From: Pseudomonadota bacterium
GTDB lineage: Bacteria; Chloroflexota; UBA5177
Assembly (NCBI GenBank): GCA_021324655.1
Contig: JAJPIP010000097.1
Coordinates: 1 to 64,000 of the forward strand
Direction: 5' to 3'
Length of the DNA: 64,000 nucleotides
A model generated the notes under the pieces. It was given only the letters and a program-made list of their open reading frames with translations, was not told where the DNA came from and did no database searches. The translations under genes and the position numbers were made by a program. Position 1 is the stretch's first letter, and each line of letters begins with the position of its first letter. This document shows, in pieces, positions 9,804 through 17,633 of this stretch.

Positions 9804-10536
9804 GATCGGGGACCGTCTCTTTTACCGAACGTACACGCGCGGGATCCAGCTCCTCACGAATGAGACGCAACTCATGTGGTGCCGGTGCCGGCGTGGTGGC
9901 GAGATCGGGGGCGACGCGCAGCGGCCAGCCGGTGGCCGCCTGAACGTCGCCGGCGGTCACGCCGGGGTGGATTGAGATAAGGGTCATCTCGCCCTCCTCA
10001 ACACGGTAGAGACCGAGGTCGGTCACGACGGTGTCGAGGACGCGGCCGGGGCTGGTGATGAAGTCCACGCGCGAGACGAAGGAACGGGGCGACTGGCGCA
10101 TGATGACGTGCACTTTCCTGGCATTGAGTGCAATCTCGCAGGCGCCCCCGGAACCCGGGAGGCGGACTTTCGGGTGATGGTAGTCGCCGATGACCGTGGT
10201 GTTGATGTTGCCGTGACGGTCGAGTTGGGCAGCGCCCAGGAAGCCGACATCGATCAAGCCGCCCTGCAGGTAATAGGAGAAGAGCTCGTTCATGCTGGTC
10301 ACCGAGAGGCTGCCGGTGACGAGCGCGGCGTCCCCGATGGAGAGCGGCAGGCGCGCCGGCCGCGCGCCGAAGACGCCGGACTCGTAGATCAGCTCGAGAT
10401 CGGGCGCCTTGTCGTGCCGCGCCAGGTTGCAGGCGATGTTGGGCAGGCCGACGCCGACGAAGCAGGTGCGCTCCCCTTCCAGGAGACGAGCCGCCGCCAC
10501 GATCATCATCTCGGCGGGTGAATATCCCACCGTCAT
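9727..10536 (-). CDS. CoA transferase subunit B (glutaconate-CoA-transferase / IpdB-like)
   Basis: Beta subunit of a class I CoA transferase, 269 residues. The ATG at 10536 overlaps the stop of subunit A as ATGA, so the two are translationally coupled; an upstream extension would only read through the A gene. Landmarks: FVGVGLPNIACNLAR near the start, E52 in LIYESGVFG (position of the catalytic glutamate in glutaconate CoA transferase), and PGSGGACEIA. Together with subunit A it would move CoA between acyl groups, or, if closer to IpdAB, hydrolyse a cyclic acyl-CoA in steroid or aromatic breakdown. Sequence alone does not decide between them. Confidence 0.87.
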   Translation of the reverse strand: MTVGYSPAEMMIVAAARLLEGERTCFVGVGLPNIACNLARHDKAPDLELIYESGVFGARPARLPLSIGDAALVTGSLSVTSMNELFSYYLQGGLIDVGFLGAAQLDRHGNINTTVIGDYHHPKVRLPGSGGACEIALNARKVHVIMRQSPRSFVSRVDFITSPGRVLDTVVTDLGLYRVEEGEMTLISIHPGVTAGDVQAATGWPLRVAPDLATTPAPAPHELRLIREELDPARVRSVKETVPDLSGSGDCAQDPERGSPHGLRWRPAG

Positions 10537-11444
10537 TGATAGCTCCCGTAATCCACCGGAGCGGCGGGAGCCGGACCCGGTGTCAGTTCGTCCCAGCGTT
10601 CCGCGCCCAGTTTCTCGGCGTATTCCTGACGGGAGGCGACGCCGTAGACCCACTCGCCAAGCCAGGCATCGAGTTGTTCCGGGTCGCGGCTGATGGCCTC
10701 CCAATCCAGATAGAACCGGTTGTCGCGGTCGTAGTAGCCCTGCGCATAGGAAGGGTGACAGCCGCGTGGCTCGATGACCACGGCATCGACGATGGCATGC
10801 GGGATGACGGTCCGATTGGGATCGGCCCGGATCACCGCCTCCTCCACCAGCTCCTCGGCGACGACGATGACGCGGTCGGCGGCGAAGGCCGCCTCGCGCT
10901 GGCAGCCGAGCAACCCCCAGATCTGGGCGTTGCCGGAGGCGTCGGCGCGCTGGACGTGGACGATGGCAACATCGGGATGGAGCGGCGGGACGGCGTAGAC
11001 GGTCTCGTCGCCGTAGGGCGACTGGATCGGCACGATCTTCGGATTGACTGCCGGCAGGTCGCTCCCCTGGTAGCTACGCAGCGGATAGAAGGGGAGGCCG
11101 GCGGCGCCGGCCGTGTAGCGTCCGACCATCCCGAAGTGGCTGTACTCTTCGATCTGGAGGGGGTTGCCCCCTTCCAGCCGGCGGCGAATGGCGTGTAGAG
11201 AGCCGACGCCGGGATTCCCCAGCCAGGAGAAGACCAGACCATCCGCCACCCCGGCCGCCACCATCTGGTCGTAGATCAGATCCGGGGTGAGGCGGCAGAG
11301 GGTGAGGTGGCGTTTCCGCTGGCGGATGATTTCGTGCCCGGCGGCGAAGGAGATGAGGTGGGTGAAGCCCTCGATGGCCACCGTCTCACCGTCGCGCACC
11401 AGATCGGCGACGGCATCGTGCATCGAGGCGCGTTTGTCGGGCAT
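10533..11444 (-). CDS. CoA transferase subunit A (glutaconate-CoA-transferase / IpdA-like)
   Basis: Alpha subunit of the same enzyme, 303 residues, first gene of the pair. It begins MPDKRASMHDAVADLVRDGE, a start shared with actinobacterial IpdA-type proteins, and carries GVADGLVFSWLGNPGVGS and HPDVAIVHVQRADASGNAQ, both typical of the family. The ATG at 11444 is preceded by TATAAA with only five bases between, consistent with a leaderless message. No other acyl-CoA metabolism genes are adjacent, so the pathway is unknown. Confidence 0.87.
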   Translation of the reverse strand: MPDKRASMHDAVADLVRDGETVAIEGFTHLISFAAGHEIIRQRKRHLTLCRLTPDLIYDQMVAAGVADGLVFSWLGNPGVGSLHAIRRRLEGGNPLQIEEYSHFGMVGRYTAGAAGLPFYPLRSYQGSDLPAVNPKIVPIQSPYGDETVYAVPPLHPDVAIVHVQRADASGNAQIWGLLGCQREAAFAADRVIVVAEELVEEAVIRADPNRTVIPHAIVDAVVIEPRGCHPSYAQGYYDRDNRFYLDWEAISRDPEQLDAWLGEWVYGVASRQEYAEKLGAERWDELTPGPAPAAPVDYGSYQ

Positions 11445-11449
11445 GGGCC

Positions 11450-11455
11450 TTTATA
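11450..11455 (-). promoter_or_regulatory. -10 hexamer TATAAA for the CoA-transferase operon
   Basis: TATAAA on the minus strand lies five bases before the ATG at 11444 and no ribosome site is visible between them. It fits the leaderless pattern seen at other genes here. Confidence 0.5.
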
Positions 11456-11520
11456 GCGTGTCGGAAGGCATGGCAGGACAGCTAAGATGTGGGCGATTTC
11501 GTGAAGAGGGTGGCGATGGA

Positions 11521-11578
11521 TGTAGCAGAGAGCTTTAGCTCGCAGTGTTGGCGTAGCGAGCTAAAGCTCTCTGCTACA
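11521..11578 (+). repeat. Perfect 23-bp inverted repeat with 12-base loop
   Basis: Arms 11521-11543 and 11556-11578 are exact reverse complements; the unit begins TGTAGCAGAGAGC. It lies between the divergent CoA-transferase and tag promoters. The sequence style (TAGCAGAGAGCTTTAGCTC) is that of a short mobile palindromic repeat. I saw no second copy in the window. Confidence 0.75.
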
Positions 11579-11628
11579 GGGCTCTCTACAGGGCACGGGG
11601 ATCGGGATCGGTCAAGGAGAGGCAGAGC

Positions 11629-12213
11629 ATGACGGCAGACGCGGTTCGCTGTTTCGGAGAGGGCGATGATCTCTATACGCGGTACCACGACGAGGAATGG
11701 GGGCGTCCGGTGCGCGGCGAGCGGGCGCTTTACGAGCGGGTCTGCCTCGAGGGGTTTCAGGCCGGCCTTTCGTGGCTCGTGGTGCTGCGGCGCCGGGAGG
11801 CACTACGGCAGGCGTTCGAGGGATTCGATCCCGAGGCCGTCGCCTCCTTCGCCGGCACCGAGATCGAGCGGTTGCTGGCGAACCCGGCCATCATTCGCAA
11901 TCGGGCCAAAATCGAGGCTGCCGTTACCAATGCGCGGGCAACCATCGCGCTCCGCGAGACCGGCACCCCGCTGGATGCCCTGATCTGGTCCTTCCGCCCG
12001 GCGCCCCCGCCCGCACCGCGGAGCATGGGGAATATTCCCGCCTTCACCACCGAGTCGGTTGCGCTGTCCCGGGCGCTCAAGCAGGCGGGATTCCGCTTCG
12101 TCGGTCCGACCACCGCCTATGCCTTGATGCAGGCCTGTGGCCTCGTCAACGATCACCTGGACGGCTGTCTGGTCCGTGAGGACGTGGCAACCGCCCAGGC
12201 CAGGGTGGCGTGA
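11629..12213 (+). CDS. tag: DNA-3-methyladenine glycosylase I
   Basis: Base-excision repair enzyme that removes 3-methyladenine from alkylated DNA; 194 residues, close to the E. coli Tag length. The family pattern runs end to end: C8 and H20 (in YHDEEWG) at the N-terminus with the C-terminal His and Cys in VNDHLDGC form the expected zinc site. LEGFQAGLSWLVVLRRRE and FVGPTTAYALMQACGLVNDH contain the helix-hairpin-helix-like and base-binding parts, and IIRNRAKIEA is present. AAGGAGAG precedes the ATG. It appears to be a single gene. Confidence 0.95.
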   Translation: MTADAVRCFGEGDDLYTRYHDEEWGRPVRGERALYERVCLEGFQAGLSWLVVLRRREALRQAFEGFDPEAVASFAGTEIERLLANPAIIRNRAKIEAAVTNARATIALRETGTPLDALIWSFRPAPPPAPRSMGNIPAFTTESVALSRALKQAGFRFVGPTTAYALMQACGLVNDHLDGCLVREDVATAQARVA

Positions 12214-12398
12214 CCGCCATCGAATGAGCTGATGGCGCCTACAACCAGCCCGGACGTCACGTCAATTAGGACCCGCCCTAACTGAGAAATAGGGCCTTCA
12301 CCCTATACCGGAGCCAGCACTGCTATCGGGATAATTTTTTGTGGCCGGCCACCCATGGTGTGTATGGCCGCCCCGTGTTCCGTGAGGAGATAGTAGGG

Positions 12399-13826
12399 AT
12401 GAAACGCAGCTCTATTGTTCTCGCTGCTTTGATGGCGATTGTCCTGCTCCCGATGGGAAGCGTGCGGGCCTCCGGTGGCCAGTACGTCGGCGGCCCGTTG
12501 CCGCCGGACCCCGGGCTCGGCATCCAGCAGAACCAGGACGCCGAGCCCGGCATCGCCGTGGATGGGGCCGGCACCTTCTGGATCGGCTCGAACGATGTCT
12601 TCTACGATTCTCGATCCGAAGGCGTCCTCTCGGGCGAAGATGTGTGGAAGTCGACGGACGGCGGGCAGACCTACCAGTGGGTGGCGTCTCCGTTCGGCGC
12701 GACCAACAACACGGCCGGGCCGGCCGGCGAGGACAGCGATATCGCAGCGGCGACGGCGCCCAATGCGCAGGGCTACTACAACGTGTATGCCGCCAGTCTG
12801 TGGGTCGGCAGCACGTCGGTTGCCATCAGTCAGGACGGCGGCAAGAGCTGGGTCATCGATCCGCTGGGCGGGATTCCGGTCGAGGACCGGCCGTGGATCG
12901 CCGCCGACGGCGCGTGCACCTTCTACGTCACCTATCACCAGATTCCGTTGTTCGATCCGGTGGTCAACCGCTATGACATTTGCAACCTGAGCGATCTGGC
13001 GGCCGGCGTTACCATCAATCCCACCAGCTCGACACAGCTCTTCCTCAACAACAGCGTACCGGGCCTGACAAATGACTTCGGCAAGATCTGGGTCGACAAC
13101 TCGGCCGGCTCGCGCTACCACCACTACGTCTACGTCCCGATGATGGGCTGCGATCTCAATGGCCCGGTCCAGATCGTTCAGAATGAGGAGACCTCCTCCG
13201 GTTGCCTGAACAAGACCGAGCTGTTCATCGGAGTCAGCACGGACGGCGGCCGGACCTTCAACGACTACAAAGTCGCGGAGGGCGCGAACGGGGAGGAGCC
13301 CGTCTGGTGCTGCAACGTGACGACTGACGCCGCCGGGACCGTTTACTTCGTGTGGTCGGACAACCACAACGCCTATCTGGCCGCGTCATCCGACGGTGGA
13401 CAAACGTGGGGAGCGCCGGTGCAGCTCAACAAGGGCGGCGCGGCCGTCTACCCCACGGCAGCCGGCGGTGTCGCCGGGCAGGTCAAGGTTGCCTTCTATG
13501 CAACGACCGTGGCTGGGGACAGCAACGATCCGGTGGCGATGGGGAATCCCGGCGCGCCGGGCGCCGCGCAGTGGACGGTTCAGGTCGCATCCTCAAACAA
13601 CTATGGGAAGGGATTCGGGATCTCGACCGCGACCTCGACGGTGCACACCGGTGTGCTCTGTACGGAAGGAGACAATTGCTCGATTACCAACAGCCGCGAC
13701 CTGTACGACGACTTTGGCGCGGCCATCAGCCCGCTGGACGGCCACCTGTCCATCGCGTACACCTCCGACCAACCAGGCGGGACGAACGCGAACGATTTCA
13801 CCGGCTACGCCACGACCACGAAGTGA
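12399..13826 (+). CDS. Secreted BNR/Asp-box repeat protein (sialidase-like fold)
   Basis: Exported protein of 475 residues. The ATG at 12399 follows GAGGAG and starts a clean signal peptide (KRSSIVLAALMAIVLLPM, cut after about SVRA). At least four Asp boxes (S/T-x-D-x-G-x-x-W/F/Y) are visible: STDGGQTY, SQDGGKSW, STDGGRTF and SSDGGQTW, the spacing of a six-bladed propeller as in sialidases and photosynthesis-type BNR proteins. The sialidase Arg-Ile-Pro motif was not recognised, so enzyme activity is doubtful. A strong hairpin follows the stop. Confidence 0.75.
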   Translation: MKRSSIVLAALMAIVLLPMGSVRASGGQYVGGPLPPDPGLGIQQNQDAEPGIAVDGAGTFWIGSNDVFYDSRSEGVLSGEDVWKSTDGGQTYQWVASPFGATNNTAGPAGEDSDIAAATAPNAQGYYNVYAASLWVGSTSVAISQDGGKSWVIDPLGGIPVEDRPWIAADGACTFYVTYHQIPLFDPVVNRYDICNLSDLAAGVTINPTSSTQLFLNNSVPGLTNDFGKIWVDNSAGSRYHHYVYVPMMGCDLNGPVQIVQNEETSSGCLNKTELFIGVSTDGGRTFNDYKVAEGANGEEPVWCCNVTTDAAGTVYFVWSDNHNAYLAASSDGGQTWGAPVQLNKGGAAVYPTAAGGVAGQVKVAFYATTVAGDSNDPVAMGNPGAPGAAQWTVQVASSNNYGKGFGISTATSTVHTGVLCTEGDNCSITNSRDLYDDFGAAISPLDGHLSIAYTSDQPGGTNANDFTGYATTTK

Positions 13827-13839
13827 GGGCGTCATTCCA

Positions 13840-13862
13840 GGGGGCGGGCTGGGCCCGCCCCC
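13840..13862 (+). terminator. Rho-independent-type hairpin without T-run
   Basis: Ten-base perfect GC arms (13840-13849 and 13853-13862) with the loop TGG directly follow the BNR gene. There is no T-run. It also borders the stop of the converging APH remnant. Confidence 0.6.
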
Positions 13863-14176
13863 TATGCGCCACCTTCACACAGCCGGAAGACGGCATCCAG
13901 ATTGAGCTCGGCCTCAGCTCTATCGCCGCGGGCGAAGAGGAACTCCGCGAACAGGAGCTGGACGGCGCACATGGCAGGCCAGAGGGCATCGTCTTCCAGC
14001 GTGGAGAGTTGGTTTGTCTCGCGATAGCCGGCGACGACATGGGCGATGAGCCGGCGCCAGAGCCTGATGGCCTCGTCGTCCCTGACCTTCCGTTTGATCC
14101 GATCAACGAGAAAGTAGGCGAGGTCATACACAGCGGGGCCGCGCGGGACGTGGTCGAGGTCGATGAAGCCAGTGTG
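13862..14176 (-). pseudogene. C-terminal remnant of an APH-family phosphotransferase
   Basis: About 104 codons from HTGFIDLDHVPRGPAVYDLA to the stop correspond to the last third of a choline/aminoglycoside-kinase-like protein: the metal-binding Asp of IDLDHVPRG and the following YDLAYFLVD helix are present. The ATP-binding lobe and the catalytic HGD...N loop are missing; upstream the frame turns into unrelated sequence overlapping a small plus-strand gene. A truncated gene is the simplest reading. Confidence 0.65.
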
Positions 14177-14210
14177 ATCTCTGCGGCTTGATCTATCGGG
14201 GGCACGCGAG

Positions 14211-14216
14211 TATGCT
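14211..14216 (+). promoter_or_regulatory. -10 hexamer TATGCT for the small membrane gene
   Basis: TATGCT ends eight bases before the ATG at 14225, the same geometry as at several other genes of the window. Confidence 0.4.
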
Positions 14217-14224
14217 CGGCGCAT

Positions 14225-14545
14225 ATGAAGCATCGCCGCCGTTCCAGACCTTCCCATCACTCCATCCGCGACACCACGGGTAATGAATATCTGGACATGG
14301 CCCGCGGTGTTCCTCGGGAGTTGGTGGATTTCGAGGCGGCGACCGATCCCAACGCGGTGCAAAACATCTACGGCGCCCGCGGCGCCGGAGCGATTGCTTC
14401 CAGCGTGTGGCCCCGCTCCAGACCCCTCCGGCTGATATCCCTCATCTTTCTGCTCCTCGTGGCGTCGCCGGCCATCGTCGCCGTCGTCATGACGATAATC
14501 GCCCATCTCCAGGGAGGTGGCTCGGCACCGGCCCCTCCTCATTGA
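14225..14545 (+). CDS. Small single-span membrane protein, unknown
   Basis: Hypothetical protein of 106 residues. A polar N-terminal half (about 1-65) is followed by one hydrophobic segment (LRLISLIFLLLVASPAIVAVV, about 73-95) and a short Gly/Pro-rich tail, so it would sit in the membrane with the N-terminus probably cytoplasmic. Support for a real gene is the TATGCT hexamer just upstream and the hydrophobic segment; no family was recognised. It overlaps no intact gene. Confidence 0.5.
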   Translation: MKHRRRSRPSHHSIRDTTGNEYLDMARGVPRELVDFEAATDPNAVQNIYGARGAGAIASSVWPRSRPLRLISLIFLLLVASPAIVAVVMTIIAHLQGGGSAPAPPH

Positions 14546-14627
14546 TGTCTCTCACTACCCTCTGACCTGTCCCTCCGGGCAGGGCGGCGGTGCACTGCTC
14601 CGCGGTTCCCGCTCGACGGTTCCGACG

Positions 14628-15446
14628 CTACAGTTCCGGCGTCATCTTGGTGCGCAGAGGCTTTCCCCAGACGATGGTCGCTCGTACGTTGAGTTCCACT
14701 GTCGGACCGATGCGCTCCAGAACGAGCTGCCGGAGGGCGTCATCAAAGGCGGCGGCATCGGGAGGGTCCATGCGCTCGCGCGTGAGGGAGGCACGCGCGT
14801 GGAAGGACGCGACGTAGTCATCGGCCGGCTGGCGGAAGGATACCGGGGCGGTTTCCGTGCGGCCGTGCTCCCGGAAGAGCTCGCGCCGCTCCAGCTCGGC
14901 GACGAGATCGAAGTCCGGCCGATACTCCTTATAGGTGGAATAGCGCCGGAGCAGAGCGAGGAGTCCGTCGCGCATCGCGGGATCCTCGAAGGCGACATAG
15001 CCCACGACGCTGAGAATGGCGAGCATCCCATCCGGGGAGAGGATGCCGGCCAGACGCGGCAGAACCACTTCCCAGTCCATCCAGTGCAGGCTATCGCCGG
15101 CCGTCACCAGATCGTAAGGAGGATGCAGTTCCACATCCTCCGCCCGCCCCACGATCCAGTTGAGGCGCGGATCGTCCCCGCCGGGGAGGTTCTTGCCCTC
15201 GGCAATCATGGCGGCCGATACATCGACGGCGTCGACCTGATCGGTGAGGGGCGCCAGCGGGCGGGCCACGAAGCCGGTGCCGCAACCAAGGTCGAGGACA
15301 TGGCGGCGACCGCCGGTTATCAGACCAGCCAGGATCTCGAACGTCTCCGGCGGGTATGGTGGCCGCAGCCGGTAGGAGGCGGCGACGTCGCGGTCCTCAA
15401 AGGTCGCTGCCAGGTCACGTCGCTCGGACGCCTCTGACTCGCTCAT
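14628..15446 (-). CDS. Class I SAM-dependent methyltransferase
   Basis: Cytosolic methyltransferase of the UbiE/Methyltransf_11 type, 272 residues. Motif I is VLDLGCGTGFVARPLA and an acidic motif II follows in VDAVDVSAAMIAEG; ILSPDGMLAILSVV matches the post-motif III strand. The N-terminal FEDRDVAASYRLRPPYP is common in small-molecule methyltransferases. The substrate is unknown. Its start diverges from the nucleotidyltransferase at 15562, and TATGAC eight bases before the ATG fits a leaderless start. Confidence 0.88.
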   Translation of the reverse strand: MSESEASERRDLAATFEDRDVAASYRLRPPYPPETFEILAGLITGGRRHVLDLGCGTGFVARPLAPLTDQVDAVDVSAAMIAEGKNLPGGDDPRLNWIVGRAEDVELHPPYDLVTAGDSLHWMDWEVVLPRLAGILSPDGMLAILSVVGYVAFEDPAMRDGLLALLRRYSTYKEYRPDFDLVAELERRELFREHGRTETAPVSFRQPADDYVASFHARASLTRERMDPPDAAAFDDALRQLVLERIGPTVELNVRATIVWGKPLRTKMTPEL

Positions 15447-15454
15447 GGCACCTC

Positions 15455-15460
15455 GTCATA
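15455..15460 (-). promoter_or_regulatory. -10 hexamer TATGAC for the methyltransferase
   Basis: Minus-strand TATGAC, eight bases before the ATG at 15446, with no ribosome site in the gap. Confidence 0.4.
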
Positions 15461-15547
15461 CGGCCGGGGCGGTTCGTGTGGTCGTGGAGCATCCATGCCG
15501 TTGTTTCACTATCGCGCTTCTTCCTCAGCTGAGATCCGGCGCCTCTA

Positions 15548-15553
15548 TAGACT
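15548..15553 (+). promoter_or_regulatory. -10 hexamer TAGACT for the nucleotidyltransferase
   Basis: TAGACT (overlapping TATAGA) ends eight bases before the ATG at 15562. It helps decide that start over longer frames that overlap the divergent methyltransferase. Confidence 0.45.
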
Positions 15554-15561
15554 GGGGCACG

Positions 15562-16302
15562 ATGTTCAGGGCGGAAGATCGAGAGACGCTCAGGACGCAT
15601 CTCATCGCGCAGGCCCGCAGCGATGACCGCGTCGTCGCCGCCGCAGCCGTCGGGGGATCGGCCGGCGGCGGCGACCGCTGGTCCGACCTCGATCTGACAT
15701 TCGGCGTGGCGGACGGTGTGCCGGTGGCGGAGGTGCTGACCGACTGGACCAGGATGATGGCCGGTCAGTTCGACGCCGCGGTGCTCTTCGATCTCCCTTA
15801 CCGCTCCAGCATCTACCGTGTTTTCCTGCTCCCCGGCATGCTCCAGGTCGATCTCTCGTTTACTCCGTCGGCCGAGTTTGGCGCTCACGGCCCCCGGTTC
15901 CACCTGCTGTTCGGTACGGCGGTGACCCATCCCGCGGAGCCTTCTGCGCCGTTGGAGCATCTCTTTGGCCTCGGCATTCACCACCTGGTGCGAGCCCGCA
16001 TGTGCGTGGAGCGCGGCCGGCTCTGGCAGGCCGAATACTGGATCCATGAGGCGCGGGATGAGGCTCTCACGCTTGCTTGCCGCCGCCTCGGCCTCGAGAG
16101 CAGTCACGGGCGGGGCTTTGATCAGCTGCCGTCAGCGGTGCGCGACTCATATGCCGGCAGCCTGGTGGGACAACTGACCGCGGATGCGCTCCAGCGTGCC
16201 GCCGGCGTCGTCCTCGCCGCGCTGTTGCATGAAGGGGCTGACATCCCGGAGGCGACGCGGATACGCTCGATCATGAAACCCGTCGTTCTCTCTCGCCGCT
16301 GA
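15562..16302 (+). CDS. Nucleotidyltransferase-fold protein (aminoglycoside adenylyltransferase-like)
   Basis: Protein of 246 residues with the pol-beta nucleotidyltransferase signature GGSAGGGDRWSDLDLTF: GS before, and two Asp in the S-D-L-D-L strand that would bind Mg-NTP; a later Asp in MLQVDLSFT can be the third metal ligand. The C-terminal half is helical. Similar proteins modify small molecules such as aminoglycosides, but many have no known substrate. The ATG at 15562 is supported by the TAGACT box; extending upstream would run into the divergent gene. Confidence 0.75.
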   Translation: MFRAEDRETLRTHLIAQARSDDRVVAAAAVGGSAGGGDRWSDLDLTFGVADGVPVAEVLTDWTRMMAGQFDAAVLFDLPYRSSIYRVFLLPGMLQVDLSFTPSAEFGAHGPRFHLLFGTAVTHPAEPSAPLEHLFGLGIHHLVRARMCVERGRLWQAEYWIHEARDEALTLACRRLGLESSHGRGFDQLPSAVRDSYAGSLVGQLTADALQRAAGVVLAALLHEGADIPEATRIRSIMKPVVLSRR

Positions 16303-16369
16303 GGGCGGGCCGCGGCGTTCCCCCGTCCAGCCGCACTGCTCGTCAAGGGTTACGGCAGAGACAGCGATC

Positions 16370-17356
16370 CTAGCGGATATAGGCATTGCTGTAGAGCGAC
16401 GACACCGGAACGGTGTGAGGGGTCTCGCCGTAGCGGGCGAGGAGGCGGTCGGTGAGCGACCAGACCGCGGGATCGACGTAGCCCAGCGGCTTGCCCGTCT
16501 CCGGACGCCAGAAGTCGATGGCGCGCTGCAGGACGTGCCACTGCACGGTCTGTCCGGAGGTAATGGGGACGGCACGGGCGGAGATAGTGAAGGCGGCCCG
16601 CGGATGAGCGAGGGTGTAGGCGAGGCCCTGCAGGGTGGCGCGGACAAAGGCGCGAACGATGCTGGGATGGGCGCTGATGAACCTGTCCCCGGCCGAGATC
16701 CCCGCTCCGGCCAGATTGGCCCAGCGCCAGACGTCGAACTCCGTCACCTGTTTGCCCTCGGCGCGCAATTCAATCGGCTCGTTCATGGCGTAGCCCTCGG
16801 CGGCATCGACCTTGTGATTGGCGACGGCGGGCACCTGGGTGTAGTTGATGCTCTCGATGCTCACCGAGGACCGGGAAAGGCCGGCGTGGTGGAGGAGAGC
16901 GAGGAGGCCGACGTAGCTGGCGCCGTAGGTGCCGGGAACTCCGATCGTGCGTCCCTTGAGATCGTTAATCGTGCGGATGCCGCTGGAGCGGAGGGCAAAG
17001 AGGGCGGAGGGGAAGCGGCTGTACTCCGTCATGACGTAGCGCACGTGCAGGCCGTGAGCATCGGCGGCCACCACCTCATCGCCGCCGGCATTGACGAAGT
17101 CGAGCTTGCCTTCGTTGGCGAGGGTGAGGAGATCGGGCTCGATCGCGTAATTGAACCGGACGTTGAGGCCGGCGCGCCGGTAGTAGCCTTTGGTCTGAGC
17201 GACGTAGAACGGCGCGAACTGGACGTTGGGGATGTAGCCCATGCCGACCGTCACGGCCGTGAGCGGCTGCGTCTTGCCGGCATTGGCTGCCGTGCCGCAA
17301 CCGGCCAGTAGTCCACATCCCAGGACGAACGGAATGATGCATAAGAGCGGTTTCAC
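16370..17356 (-). CDS. ribY: NMT1/THI5-like substrate-binding lipoprotein under FMN riboswitch, probable RibY
   Basis: Receptor of an ABC importer, probably for riboflavin or a precursor; 328 residues from the GTG at 17356, which follows AAAGGAGGG. The lipobox LLAGC puts the lipid-anchored cysteine at residue 20. The NMT1 fold is recognised from VGMGYIPNVQFAPFYVAQTKGYY, LDFVNAGGDEVV and LKGRTIGVPGTYGASYVG. An FMN riboswitch precedes the gene. RFN-controlled NMT1-type receptors (RibY, partner RibX) were predicted as flavin transporters in Chloroflexota. Here no RibX permease is adjacent; downstream is a convergent gene, so RibY is an orphan in this window. The flavin role is inferred from the riboswitch. 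Confidence 0.83.
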   Translation of the reverse strand: MKPLLCIIPFVLGCGLLAGCGTAANAGKTQPLTAVTVGMGYIPNVQFAPFYVAQTKGYYRRAGLNVRFNYAIEPDLLTLANEGKLDFVNAGGDEVVAADAHGLHVRYVMTEYSRFPSALFALRSSGIRTINDLKGRTIGVPGTYGASYVGLLALLHHAGLSRSSVSIESINYTQVPAVANHKVDAAEGYAMNEPIELRAEGKQVTEFDVWRWANLAGAGISAGDRFISAHPSIVRAFVRATLQGLAYTLAHPRAAFTISARAVPITSGQTVQWHVLQRAIDFWRPETGKPLGYVDPAVWSLTDRLLARYGETPHTVPVSSLYSNAYIR

Positions 17357-17438
17357 CGTACCCTCCTTTCGCTCCGGACATCTGACATTCCGCCCAGGGC
17401 ACACGTTGGGGAGGGCACGGTACGGACATACACGTGAC
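17357..17438 (-). promoter_or_regulatory. Putative expression platform of the FMN riboswitch
   Basis: Between aptamer and start, the minus-strand segment GTGCCCTCC (complement of about 17410-17420) can pair with the ribosome site GGAGGGTAC (complement of about 17358-17367) in nine base pairs with one G-U. This would hide the Shine-Dalgarno sequence and suggests translational control. I saw no terminator. Confidence 0.45.
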
Positions 17439-17575
17439 CCGGCCTTCTTCCATCCGGACTGTACCGTCGGCTCCGGACTCACACCGGATCTGCTGTCGCG
17501 CCGTCTGGCGCCGCTCGCGGGCTTCGACGTTGCCGCCGTTACCGCCGGTCGGGATTCTCACCCTGCCCTGAAGGC
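17439..17575 (-). ncRNA. FMN riboswitch (RFN element)
   Basis: The minus strand carries the conserved RFN blocks in order: CTTCAGGGCAGGGTGAGAAT, CCCGACCGGCGGTAA, GCCCGCGAGCG, a variable hairpin, GATCCGGTGTGAGTCCGGAG, CCGACGGTACAGTCCGGATG and GAAGAAGG. This is the FMN-binding aptamer controlling flavin synthesis and transport genes. It leads into ribY. Confidence 0.95.
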
Positions 17576-17619
17576 GCCCGATTCTACCACCTGTCCATCC
17601 CGTCTCCGGACGCGCGTGG

Positions 17620-17625
17620 TAGGCT
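17620..17625 (+). promoter_or_regulatory. -10 hexamer TAGGCT for the ABC-2 exporter operon
   Basis: TAGGCT ends eight bases before the ATG at 17634; no ribosome site lies between. The exporter and ribY transcripts diverge here. Confidence 0.45.
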
Positions 17626-17633
17626 CACGGGAC

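Noticed and set aside
12303-13367. Long minus-strand frame opposite the BNR protein
   Set aside because: Antisense shadow in GC-rich DNA; the plus-strand gene has a signal peptide and Asp boxes.
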